Part shown: positions 14,075 through 26,739 of the stretch, in pieces
How the letters are laid out: every line of letters starts with the position of its first letter
How positions within the stretch are numbered: position 1 is the first letter of the stretch
Assembly: GCF_900497805.2 (NCBI RefSeq)
Contig: NW_020954556.1
Location: 57,122,907-57,186,906, forward strand
Source of the DNA: Vombatus ursinus
Taxonomy: Eukaryota; Chordata; Mammalia; Diprotodontia; Vombatidae
Reading direction: 5' to 3'
Length of the DNA stretch: 64,000 nt
Program-made: the position numbers and the translations under genes
Notes under the pieces: generated by a model
Databases searched by the model: none
Told to the model about the DNA's origin: nothing
What the model saw: the letters and a program-made list of their open reading frames with translations, nothing else

Positions 14075-14720
14075 TGTTGTCTTCAGTTTTGAGTGCAATA
14101 TCTTTAGGAAGGACACGTTGAGAACATGGAGAGAGCCCAGAGGAAGACAACAGGATGGTGAAGGCCCTTGAGTTCATTAGCTATCGGAAGAACTAGTAGT
14201 TGTCTGTTACAAATAATATTTGAAGGGCTGTCATGTGGAAGATGAACTAGATTTTTTTTCTGCTTGGTCACAGAGGGCAAAAATAGAAACAATGGTTTGA
14301 AGCTTCAAAGATGTGAATTTAGGCTTGTAAAGAAAAACTTCTTAACAGAGCCAGAAGTAGAATGGGCTTCCTAGAAAAGCACTGGATTCCCCCTCATTTG
14401 AGTTCTTAAAGCAAAGCCTAAATAATCACTTATTAGATATGAGAATTCTAGAGAGAATTTTTTCTAGTACACATTGTACTAGATTATCATTGAAATCCTT
14501 TACAACTCTTTTTTTGGGGGGGGCAGGGCAGTCAAGGTTAAGTGACTAGCTCAGGGTCACACAGCTAGTAAGTGTCAAGTGTCTGAGGCTAGATTTGAAC
14601 TCAGGTCCTCCTAACTCCAGGGCCGGTGTTCTATCCACTATATAACCTAGCTGCCCCAAAATCCTTTACAATTATGAAATTTTATGATTCTATGATGAAA
14701 ATTGAGTTGTTGGTTCTTTA
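14075..14720 (+). mobile_element. CR1/L3 LINE 3' end, split by a SINE
   Basis: gaagggctgtcatgtggaag, then gtgaatttaggcttgtaaag, then gattctatgat: the 3' end common to CR1/L3. The copy is interrupted by a minus-strand SINE at 14506-14657. Confidence 0.7.
14506..14657 (-). mobile_element. tRNA-like marsupial SINE, minus strand, with target-site repeats
   Basis: Reverse of the SINE head (gggcagctaggt type): ends ctagctgcccc and contains gatttgaactcaggtcctcc and gggtcacacagctagtaagt. The T tract at its left edge is its poly(A) tail. A 13-bp duplication, AAATCCTTTACAA, lies at 14493-14505 and 14658-14670. Confidence 0.85.
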
Positions 14721-14877
14721 TGAGAGTATTTTCCTGGTTAGGTGGGGGGGCACATGGGGAGAGAATGGAGGATGTTAGAAAAATAAAAAATAAAACCTTT
14801 TTTCAAATTATTCAGTATTCTCTTGAGTTTAAAATACTTTCTTAAATTATTTTCCCAAATTTCAATAGTTCTAGTAG

Positions 14878-16000
<1,123 letters not shown>

Positions 16001-16004
16001 AAAT

Positions 16005-16175
16005 CAAGAAAGATAAATTACAATCAGATCGGTGAGAAAGTGAAACAAATCAGAGAATCTGTGTCAATTCTTCGTGAACACCCTTAACACCTGTCCCTAT
16101 ACCTGGTTCTTCCATCACCACAAATGTGGGTGGTGTGCTTTGATTATGATCATTCAATCCTGACCCGGGAGGTGG
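16005..16175 (+). pseudogene. SOS1: Decayed copy of SOS1 exon E
   Basis: About 165 bp that align with little gapping to exon E from its GAAGATTAG region to GATCATTCAA. Shared blocks include gaaagtgaaaca, ttaacacct and tgatcattcaa, and translated pieces ESET and TPLTPVPIPGSSITTNV parallel ESETESTA and [17 protein letters not shown]. By eye about 70% of bases match. The frame is interrupted by stops, so it cannot be a coding exon in its present form. It lies 0.8 kb upstream of exon E, in the same orientation. It may be a local genomic duplication or a fragment of a retrocopy. Confidence 0.7.
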
Positions 16176-16809
16176 GAGGACAGAGACAAGAGGTACAGCA
16201 GACAGTTACCATTCATTTCACAACATCTAGGGCATCACTTTATTTTTGTACTGTGTGTGCTGTAATAACTGACGTCCATCAAGATAATCCTCAGTCATAA
16301 TGAAAAGATTAATTATGTTCAGAGGATTCTATTGGGTTTTGTTTTTTATTTTTTAATATTTAAGGAATTATTGGTTAAACTAGCTGGAAAACTTGATTAT
16401 CCAGAATGTCCTTTTCTCCATGGATTCTAGAAAGTGTTATTCTAATTGAATAATAGAAAAATCTCTGTAGATTTGCCCAGGCAAATTTGTGTCATTTTCT
16501 TAGATTGATTTATATTCTCCCCATACTATCTTGGGATTTGTCTGCTATGGTAGAGCTTAATTTGTCCATGCACACTCAAAAATTCCTACATTTTTGGATT
16601 TTCTGACATCATTTACAACAGAACTGACACAAAATATTCCCATTTTCTCCAGGGTAGTCATTATTTCTGTACCTTGACCTTTCTACCCTTCATCCCTGGT
16701 CTGTCATTATCAATCCAATATATGTGATATGACTTTCAGACCAATTCTCATTCTTTGCATTGGATTAAGATATGTTTCTATAATACTTATTTAGATGTTT
16801 ATATTGTAG

Positions 16810-17124
<315 letters not shown>

Positions 17125-17249
17125 TAAAACTACAGATTCTTTAAAGTCCTTGAAAACATTATACGTGGGTGATAAATTTTATTTTCTAATGAAAAAAGCT
17201 TGAGAAACTCTGTAGCTGATATTTATATAATGCTTTAAAATATGCAAAG

Positions 17250-17770
17250 TGCTTTACAAATTATCTTATTTGGCATAAATAAGCATACTTCACAGTTTGG
17301 GCAACATCCTTAATGAATCTTGAGTAAACTCTACAGTAATATTCTGTATGTCTTCCATAACACAGTTCAGGTGGTCAGCGACATTCTGTGATAGTGCTGG
17401 TGTCCCCCAAATATCAGTCACCATTGCTACATTGCTTATTACATATGCATGAATATTGTTCCTTTGGAACCAATTGATGCTCTCAGTCACATTTCATTTC
17501 ATGTCACTGAGCCAGTTAATGACATTAGATGAAAGATGCCTGTAATATGACTTTCATATCAGTCAAATCTAGTAGCAAAGCATAAATGATGTTACAGTGA
17601 AGATCTATGTGCATTCCATACTCCAGCAAACTTCGGAGCAGTGAAATTGCAGTTCAACAAGAACAAAGGAATCGTCTAAGAACTCCTTGAAATTTATCAC
17701 TGTAATAAGATTTGGCCTCTCCTGATAAATTGTGCAGCAGCCTGGCAGTTTAAACCACATTAGATATTTT
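17250..17770 (-). pseudogene. Unidentified coding-like relic, minus strand
   Basis: The minus strand has an open run (17490-17290) reading TESINWFQRNNIHAYVISNV and on to VEFTQDSLRMLPKL. Protein-like text continues upstream in shifted frames: FKLPGCCTIYQERPNLITVI, then FKEFLDDSFVLVELQFHCSE, then VINWLSDMK. This is too protein-like for random intron and contains no transposon motif that I know. A retrocopy of a host gene is likely; I do not recognise which. At least two frame breaks and one stop lie between the pieces. Confidence 0.5.
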
Positions 17771-17839
17771 GTTTTCTTTGTGTTCCTTTGGAAATAACTG
17801 CTTTTTTACAGCCAGAAGAAAAATAAAAAATTATTTTTC

Positions 17840-18350
17840 TTTTTTTTAAATTAATTTATTTCTAGTTTTCAAAATTCACTTTTATAAGATTTTGAGTTCT
17901 AAATTTTCCCCCCTCCCCAGATGGCATGCAATCTGATATAGGCTATACATGTGTAATCATATTAAATATATTTCCACATTAGTCATATTGTGAAAGAAGA
18001 ATCAGAACAAAAGGGAAAAACCATGAGAAAGAAAGAACAGAAAACAACAAAAAAGAGAAAATAGTATGCTTCAATCTGTATTCAAACTCCATAGTTCTTT
18101 CTCTGGATGTGGATAGCATTTTCCGTCATGAATTTTTTGGGATTTTCTTATATCAATGTATTGCTCAGAAAGGCTAAGTCTAACAAAGTCAGTCATCGCA
18201 CAATGTTGCTGTTACTGTGCATCAGTTCTTGCAAGTTTTTCCAGGTTTTTCTGAAGTCCTCCTGCTCACCATTTCTTATGGAATAATAGTATTCCATTAC
18301 ATACATATACCACAACTTATTCAACCATTCCCCAGTTGATGGAAAAATAG
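17840..18350 (-). mobile_element. Marsupial-type L1 3' end, minus strand
   Basis: Reverse of the L1 3' end seen at 6793-7374. It starts with the T-rich stretch, contains cattagtcatattgtgaaag and agttctttctctggatgtgg, and ends caaccattccccagttgatg. Confidence 0.8.
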
Positions 18351-18359
18351 AACATTCTT

Positions 18360-20690
18360 GAAACACTCCATCATCTACAACCTGTTTAAAGTTTGTGCCT
18401 CTTTTCCAGTGTAGCCAGTCAATGCTCCTAGCTCTGGACTAAAGAGGTCAAAAGCGACACAGAGTCATTTTGCCTATCCATCTCCATCTCCCATACAGCA
18501 CTTGTTAAGTGTAACTATCCTGTCTGGTCTTCATCCTACTTACTTAAACTTTCAAAATATCCATCTACGTGTGCCTTTTTGCTACCTGTAGACATCCTAC
18601 ATAACTAGAACACACTGCTTTCTGTGATAACACGCAATAAATTTCCTAGAGTTTTTCAAACACCTATCAAAAACTCTTCAATGACCATATGTCAATCTTT
18701 CTGTGTGAAAATATATCCCCAAATTCCAGCTTTAGATTCTAGGTGTACACCTCTTCCTCCTCTCCCTCAGTCTGATCAGGAAGAGCAAGGATTCCCCCGA
18801 TTCCACACTACTGGTAGTAGGTAGTGCCCCAGGGCAGGGACTCCACAGCAAGGCAGAGTCTTGGTGACAGTTAAGATGGAAGTGCTCTGAGACGAGGAGC
18901 AAGGTGATGGGGTCAGTTGGGTACAGAAGTGAATTTAGATAAAGGAATTAGAGAGGATTCAAACTGGGACAGTAAGGAAGAAGAGTAGGAACTTGGAAGG
19001 GCAAAGAAAGTTGGGGAAAGTAGCTTTAGAATAGGATTTACCTCCTACCCCTCTTGCCCTCTCCTTCCTAACACAAGTGTTGTTAGAGTAACGGGACTGC
19101 TACCTCCTCCATCTTGTTCCCTTTAATTTTAAACTTTTCTTTTTCCACTCCTGTTGGACACAGGGGAGGGTGAGGACAGAAAACTGGGCAAGGGAGAATG
19201 GGACTAAAAAACATATGTTGGAAGGTTGTGGGGTTTTTTTTCTCCCTTTATCCACATCTCTCCCACTACCAACCAGCCAACGTGAGTTGTACTTGTAGCT
19301 GTTATAGGACTGGGCTAAGGTATGTGTGAACAGAGTTGGATGGGGAAGAATACCACATAGCTCTGGGGTCCACAGGAAAAAGATGGAAGAGGAAAGAAAT
19401 TCCCCATGATCACCAAGGAGGAAAGGATTATTCCTCATGTCACATTACTGGAGTAGATTAAGACATGCTGAAGTTGAAAACTGACTTATTTCTTATTTAA
19501 TCTTCCCTCCTCCCCTTTCTTAACTCATTGGCAAAATTTAGCTTTTTGGCTATCTTAAAGTTTTTAATAATAACTTCTAAATTAAATGATACCAATCATA
19601 GCTTAATCTTCATATTAGCTTTAATAATATTAGACCTATATTCTTAATTTTCATCAGAGTATATTCTGTGAATTAAAATATCAGTATCCCAAACTGTATT
19701 AAATGATCAAATTTATCAAGCAGTAAAATTCTGGTGGTCTACCTAAGATTTGTTCATCTGTCACACTGGTTCTCTTTGTGTGCAGGTTAGTTTTGTCACA
19801 TAATGGATTCTAATAACATGTTCTTAATTTCAAACATAACATTCATTCAGTCAGTATTTTAGTGCCTACCATGTGCAGACAGTACGTTAGTTGTATAAGG
19901 TACAGGGATGTGTTAATTCATAGTTTCTCCCTGAGAGGAATTTATATTTTCTTCAGAGATATACATAGATTCAGACTTGAAAGAGTAAACCATCAAGGAT
20001 AGCTGGACTGGACCACAGAGGAGATGGGTTACTTTTTTGAGAAGTATAATGACACAATGAAAGTGGTATTGGAGGAATAATAATCCGGTAGTGATTTGTA
20101 GTAGCAAGGTTAGAAGGTGGGAGTAAAGCAGAACCACTCTTTTTTTTTTTTTTTTTTTTGCTTTTTTCTCCACTATGGAAGATAAGCTTTCTAAAATCTA
20201 CAAAAAGTTAGATGTCTTAAAATCAGTGAACCCAAATAACCAAACCCAGACAAACTACATATCTGAGTACTTGAAAGAATTGGTATATTGGGTGGCTGAG
20301 TCACTGTTGGTCATCGTTTAAACACTGTGAATAAGAGGTACCAAGGGACAGAAAGAGGCCAATGCTATCTTGACTTCCAAAGCACAGTGCTTACCATTTC
20401 CTTCCCTGCTCAAGAGTCAACAGTGGCCATCTATCATCTGTAGGATAATATACACATTTGACTTTTTTTTTAATGGAACAAAGACTTACTGAAAGATTGA
20501 AGGAAACAAAATAGAACTACTAGCAGAGCCCTTAGAAAATAAGGAACCTTTACACTGAGCAGCCATTTCCCAAAAGTCTATATAGTATCTCAGTCACTTA
20601 ATCTTGACCAGCCGTGGTTCCCAGCAGGGGTTTCCTTTTACAGTTCTGCCCATATTTCAACAGGATGATCTCTGAGAATAGGTCATATTA
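18360..20690. other. SOS1 intron sequence, mostly unassigned
   Basis: No exon found in this part of the 9.2-kb intron. A T tract of 22 bases lies at about 20139-20160. A short L2/MIR-like piece (ttcattcagtcagtatttta) lies near 19850. Confidence 0.5.
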
Positions 20691-21410
20691 GATAAGTCTT
20701 TCCTTTTCTTTTTTGACAGGGTTACTAAATCATGGGAACATTATATGCAGAATATGCCTAGATTTCTACAAGTCATTTGACAAAGTCTTTTATTTGGAAA
20801 GACGTTGCAGACAAGAAGGAGAGATGTGGCCTATATGATAACACAGTTAGATGGATTTGGAACCAGTTGAAAGGTTAGACCCAAAGTACAGTCTCAAAGA
20901 ATAGACATCAACTTGGAGGGGAGGGGCCACTAGAGGTTGCAGAGACGATTAATGTAGAGTGGCCCGAAAGTTAAATGCACCCCCTTTCAAAGTAGCGTTG
21001 GAGACATCTAGGTGGCACAATGAATAAAATGCCTGGCCTGGAGTCAGGAAGACTCATTTTCCTGAGTTCAAATCTGGACTCAGACACTTCCTAGCTATAT
21101 GACCTTGAGCAAGTCACTTAAGCCTGTTTGCCTCTGTTTCCTCATCTGTAAAATGAGCTGGAGAAGGAAATAGCAAACCACTCTAGAATCTTTGCCAAGA
21201 AAACCCCAAACAGGATCACAAGGAGTCAGACACGAATGGAAAACGACTGAATTACAACACAAGGTAGTGGAATTCCCCTTTGCTGACAGTGTTCAAAGTT
21301 CAGGCATGATGTAGAGAACATTATTCTTCAGGCCTAGGTTGGAATAGATCATCTCTGGGACTCATTTCAGCTCTGATATTATGTGACTTTATGATTCTTT
21401 ATTTAATATT
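20690..21410 (+). mobile_element. CR1/L3 LINE piece split by a SINE
   Basis: Left part has CLDFYKSFDKVF-like text (tgcctagatttctacaagtc), related to the LDFSKAFD signature. The right part (21265-21410) is the 3' end, tggaatagatcatctctggg to tatgattctt. The SINE at 20998-21262 lies between them. Confidence 0.65.
20998..21262 (+). mobile_element. tRNA-like SINE with RTE/BovB-like tail
   Basis: Head acatctaggtggcacaatga, middle gttcaaatctggactcagac, and tail aaccactctagaatctttgc followed by aggagtcagacacgaatgga. The tail strongly resembles the end of RTE/BovB elements (ggcaacccactcca and gagtcggacacgac), which suggests mobilisation by an RTE LINE. Confidence 0.8.
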
Positions 21411-23460
21411 CATTTGAAGATAAAGTACTTGAACTCAGGAATGTGTTCAGAGCTGCAGTTATAATTTTGGAAATTACTTGCTTGGAAGTTATATACACAG
21501 TTCCATAGTTGAAATTTAATTGTTGCTGTATTTAAGCAGCCCTGTTCTACTATTGGTATAACCATGTCATCCAAAGTAGCAAGTCCCCAAAGTACATAAT
21601 TGCCTACACTGTTAAGTGCATTATATTATGTGCTAACTCAGTGAGCTCATAGGGCTTATTATTACTTAAATTTGTAGCCTTGTGTTATACATTGTGATGT
21701 TTCTGAAAGTTGTATATATAGTATATTGAATGTTATTTTCTTACTTGCTTCATTATCATTTTAGAAACAGCTTCCCAAAGGAAAAAAAAACATTGGCCCA
21801 ACTAACATTCATGTCAGAGATCATTCCGCCCTTATCTATAGTGTCTGAATACTTTTAATTCCCTCACCCCTGGGGTGGGGGGTGGGGGGGGGAGAGAGAA
21901 CCAGGTACTTAATTTGAACTTTGTTGGATCAATAGTTTCACTGATATGGGTGTTTCCTACACTGGTGCAGAGAACAACCTTTTTATCTTGTATGATTTTT
22001 CTGTTTCCCTGAAAATCCTCCAAAGAAGTCCAGGCTCTGAAGGCTTTGCTTTTGTTCCTGTAACATGTTAGAGGGTGGTACCATTGTATCACAGAGCGTG
22101 TCTATCCTGTGGTTCTTCTGGCTACATGCCTGCCCTGCCTCCTTTGCTGGACACACACACATCCTCATCATGGTCTTCTCCTTCACATCTTTTATTCCAG
22201 CATTTTTAGAACCATCATGCATTTCCATTTGCCCTCAGATTCTTTGTGATTTTAGTGTTTCAAGGATCTGTGTACATTGTGACACCATGTGCAATGCTAT
22301 CTCAGAGTGAGAAAAACCTATTTGGAGAATCTCAGATTCATTCTTTTTGTCTATCTCCCTGTTAACACCCCATTTATAACTCTGTTCAGTCATCATGGTC
22401 ACTGATAATCATTCAGTGAATATTCTTTATCTTTAGAGATGTATCTTTCGTAATAATATGGTTTTAATAGATGCACTGGACAGATGCCTTATCCAAGAAG
22501 AGTTCTGAAGGATGCATTTTTTTTCTGAAGAATCAAATATTTCCAAATTAAAAACACACACACACAAAATGATCTTGTATTCTATATACCTCTCATGTCC
22601 ATTTTGTAATCATAAGGTGTGGTCTACTATAGAAAATTATCTTTATAAATCTGCCTCTTACATTGTTATGTTTTGTTTGAGGAAATTCTAATTACATGCA
22701 TAATCCATTATCATAAAAATTTTAGAGCTTCTTTCAGAGGGTAATGAGGAAATATGCTCTCTGTACTGTTTTCTATTCTTTTGAAATCTTCCCGTCTTTG
22801 AGAGAACTTGAGAGTTATCAAATCTCTTTAAAACTGTATCGTTTTCAACATATAATTCTACATATATTTGTTTATCTTTCCCAACTAAATCTTCTTAAAT
22901 GTCACTTTCTTATCAGGTCCAGAAGTAATTGTGTCAAAATGTGGTGACTCCACCTTCATTGCCAATGAGAATAGAGCACTACAAAAATACCAATAGATCT
23001 GTTTCCTTTTGTATCTTTGTGCTTCTAGTTTCGTCTGCTGTCAGTGGAACCTGGCCCAGCCTGGCCAGGCCTTACATGAAGGTTTGTGTAGGCTTACTTT
23101 CTCCTCAACTGTTTCTCTTGTTATGTGTGAGTTACATAATCTTCCACCATCCCACAAAATGCTTGTATCCCAAGGTGGTGTTGCCTTTGGCTTCTGTGTC
23201 TCGCTACTTCAGTAAGTCTGACAGTTTATGACTACTTTCAACCTCTTTTTAAAAGTCTACGGCTTTCATCGGTTAAAAACTCTTTCTAGAAACAGTGATA
23301 AAAACCAATGTCTTTACCTTTCCCCAATAGACCCCTTGTTAAACAGGTCAGGTTGGAACTCTTGTGATTCTACAACCTTCTCCCTTGATAATTTCTTATG
23401 TGGTTATTGTTTTGACCTTTGCTCAAATCAAACAAGTGACCTGGCTACAAGTAACTGATT
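21410..23460. other. SOS1 intron sequence, unassigned
   Basis: Contains a G-rich tract (21868-21894) and a short CA repeat (22551-22566). Several frames of 60-100 codons are present without family likeness. Part may be a decayed LINE continuing from 23.5 kb. Confidence 0.4.
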
Positions 23461-23469
23461 CTGGAAGTA

Positions 23470-23960
23470 CTAACCAGTCTATTCCTATCTGTTCACATTT
23501 CTTTTTTAAATGACTTCATTTGCTGTTCAATATCAACATCTTTCTTGAAGATATTTTTTTTAAAATACCAACATAATATGTGGCTTTTTTCCCTGTCTAC
23601 TTTCATGTTGAAGTCACCAAGAATCAAGCTATAAGTTCACTTATTTTGTAGAATCTGAAGTCCTTTTTAGAATTTCTCTAAATTCATCATCTGCAGTGAA
23701 CATTGGTGCTGTTGTTATTTTCATGCTCATCATGAATAGATGAGCAAGTATCCTAGGAAAAGATATTTATTATTGCCTGTATCCTGAATGAAGTCTTTCA
23801 TTTGTCTGCAACCCGTCATTCAATTTGGCTATACCATCTTTTGATTTCTTTTATAGTGAACATAATAGTATGAATATAGTTTAGCACCTCCAGTATTGTG
23901 TCTATATTGGGCATTAGACAAAGAGTATATCAAGAGTACCAACAGTTACATTAATATGAA
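23470..23960 (-). mobile_element. LINE endonuclease fragment, minus strand
   Basis: Minus-strand translation near 23600-23640 gives SLILGDFNMKVD, the GDFN box of apurinic-type LINE endonucleases. Flanking text (SRILAHLFMMSMKITTAP) also fits that domain loosely. Many stops. Limits are approximate and the clade is not assigned. Confidence 0.55.
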
Positions 23961-25470
23961 TCATTTTCTATTGGCCAGCCTTCTGTTAAAAACTAACCTT
24001 TGCATTCCTAGCACGGTTGGTTCTCGAGACAGTAAATACAGTCAAGAAGTCAATCAATGTTAAGTCAATTATATGTGTGCACTCATTTAAAATATTTTTC
24101 CATAGTAAAGTCATCATAATTTATCATATGAACAGAAGGTAAGCTTGTTTCCCTTTGATTAACACAGCATTTCAGAGAAAGTTCAAATAGTTTTAAACAT
24201 TCCCACTACAGTCTTGTTTAAATATTTGATGACTGAGCTTTTTTAAACACTTGAGAACAAACTTTTTACGTATCATCGAGCACTTTGGTAACTTCTGGTT
24301 TATGTGGTGAATAATTGATGTCATAATTACAGATTTTATTTGTTCTCTAATCATGACATTTACTAATTTTTAACTAATATAAGTAAAAGTAGCAAAATTA
24401 TTTCTTTTTTTAATATTCTGTAATTTGAAACTTTAGCTAATTTAAGCTGGTCTTTTCTCTGCTTAGTCTTGATCAGTGAGGTTTTGCTCTATTAGAAGAT
24501 ATCAGAAAGGAGCTCTAAACTCTTCAGGGCTCTATTGCTAAGCAGCTATGCTTCAGGTAGTTAGCAGAATTTCCTTTCTAGAAGAAACCCCTGGATAAGC
24601 TTTTTTCAGGTACTTCTAGTCACTGTAAGTTGTCTCTGATAAATTTAGGGAGATAGCGATCATTTTAAGTGGATTTAACTCCTGAATCATTACCAATAAC
24701 TTCATTTGATGATTACCTAGTAACAGAGGTTCTTAACACCTCCCTGATAGCATTTATAATTCTAATGTTACTATAAAAGCAGCTATCAGGCAATGAAATC
24801 AAATATACAAATCAGATCAGTCTCCAAATTTGTGCTAGAATAAGTTTGCTTTATGTAGAAACTTATTTTCTTTGTGTAGTATTCTTGCTGAACAACTTCA
24901 GGCCCCTCGCAGGCATGGGCAATGTTTTGATTTCATTCCTGTGCCACCAGCCTAGCAAAGTGCTGTGTGTACTGCCAGGGTACTTCTGCTGGGATGACAG
25001 TATTGAGTTCATACCTACTTCAGAAGAAGGATAGTTTTAAAATTAAAATCTGTAGAACTCCTTGAGCATCTTGAAGGTAGAAATTATTGAATTGAGAATG
25101 AATGCATCAGCATACATTTAAGAGTACCCAGTTGAGCTGAAAAGAGAATCTATGGAAATAGACTCATCTCTATAGAAAATATTACTTAAAAAAAAAAAGC
25201 CGAAACACTGGAATTAGTACAAGTAAATACTGGAGTTCAGTTTAGATGATAAAGTGACTAAAATCAAGATAATACAAAAAGCCCAATTGTTTCAATAATA
25301 TTAATGATTAGTTCAAATACATAACTGATTGTAAAGAGCTTCATTGTTACATAGCAAAAAAATCACACTGTCTTTTGAAGATTCCTTCATTTAAAGCTTT
25401 CAAAATTGATTGAGAATTTTCAGGGTTCTGATACAAGAGGTATCTAGGTACCATGAAATTTGTGTTAATG
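23960..25470. other. SOS1 intron sequence, nothing recognised
   Basis: AT-rich, with no exon, RNA gene or clear repeat seen. Confidence 0.5.
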
Positions 25471-25479
25471 AATTTCTCA

Positions 25480-25747
25480 TTTTCCTGCTCAAATTTTCCT
25501 TGGGTCTGGTAGCAATGGTACTTGGCTTACAGTATCTTTTAAGTGAAACCCTTCCCCTGTTCCTTTACCCTTGATCATAGATGGTTTACTTCAATATTAC
25601 AATATTATCATTTCTATGAAAACTTTATTTTAAAAGCAAAATATTGAGGGGATATATTAAGTATAGTTACTTTTATTTGTAAAGTACAAAATTTTCAATG
25701 GATTTGTGTACTCTGAGGGAAAAAAATGACTAACAGCATTCATCATT
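25480..25747 (+). repeat. Direct duplication, left copy
   Basis: From ttttcctgctcaaattttcc to taacagcattcatcatt. Matches 26463-26739 along its length with about 85% identity by eye and a few small indels. The offset is about 0.98 kb. Confidence 0.9.
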
Positions 25748-26348
25748 GACTCTGTTTTAACTGTTAAGTCTTTATCCAGTTTTGTGGAAGGAGACTAGCA
25801 ATTAACAAAAACCCATGTTCATGTGTCTTTTAAAGATAGATTTAAAAATCGTTGAGTAAGAGCACAGTCATATGTGGTTCAAAAAGTAAAGCTAAACTCT
25901 TAGTTTTTGCAAGTTGTATAATAATGGTTGTGAATAAGAATGTAGAGAGTTCCTTTGGAAGTTTTTTTTTTTTTTCAAAGACTGAAGCATGACCTCATGA
26001 CTACCTCCCTGTAATAACTGTGAATAGTTTACAGTCAATGTTTCATTTCACTTTAGCCCATTGGCAGGATAGAGGATATTTTGCCTTAACTCTAGACACA
26101 TTTCATATAAGTGACTATGACACCAGAAAGTTAATGTAACAGTCTCCAAATTCCTAATACATTAGCTCAATTTTGTCCCTTTTTACCCCTAAAAAACATG
26201 GTTTAACATTTTGGATACATATGTTTATACTGTGGACTAACATTATATTATTTAAGATGAGCAATGATGATAGAATTTTTTTAATCATAAAACTTTTGAC
26301 AAATTACAGCGAAAAAAAAAATCTCGTTTTTCTTGTTTCCTTTCACAG

Positions 26349-26393
26349 GCAGCGATACCATCTTTATCCAAGTTACACTGCCCCATGGCCCAA
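26349..26393 (+). CDS. SOS1: SOS1 exon F, 45-nt alternative cassette exon (15 residues)
   Basis: A micro-exon of 45 nt between tttcacag|GC and CCAA|GTTAGT. Read from the single base left by exon E it gives SSDTIFIQVTLPHGP, the counterpart of human SNDTVFIQVTLPHGP, a segment present in the long human SOS1 form and absent from the short form. It begins and ends one base into a codon, so inclusion and skipping both keep frame. It sits alone, 9.2 kb after exon E and 2.6 kb before exon G. A direct repeat of about 270 bp flanks it (25480-25747 and 26463-26739). The donor GTTAGT is weaker than the other SOS1 donors, which fits optional use. Confidence 0.93.
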
Positions 26394-26462
26394 GTTAGTA
26401 TATGTGGTTTAAGTCTCACCTATAATACTTGCTATGGCTCTAGAACTCAAACCAAGTGTAAC

Positions 26463-26739
26463 TTTTCCTGCTCAAACTTTCCTTGGGTCTGGCAGCAGTG
26501 ATACCTGGCTTACAACATCTTTTAAGTGAGGCCTTCCCCTGTTCTCTTACCCTTTATCATAGATGATTTATCTTCTTCAATATACCTATCATTTCTATGA
26601 AAACTTCATTTTAAGAGCAAAATATTAAAGGGATATATTAAGTATAGTTACTTTTATTTGTAAAGTACAGACTTTTCAGTGGATTTATGTACTCTGCTTT
26701 GGGGTGGGGGGGAAGGATGACTAACAGTCACTGATCATT
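26463..26739 (+). repeat. Direct duplication, right copy
   Basis: From ttttcctgctcaaactttcc to taacagtcactgatcatta. Shares agggatatattaagtatag and ttacttttatttgtaaagta with the left copy, apart from scattered changes. It starts 69 bp after the SOS1 cassette exon. The cassette exon lies between the copies and is not itself duplicated. Confidence 0.9.

Noticed and set aside
22929-23231. 100-codon plus-strand frame in the SOS1 intron
   Set aside because: No likeness to any family and no splice evidence. SOS1 exons E, F and G join without it.
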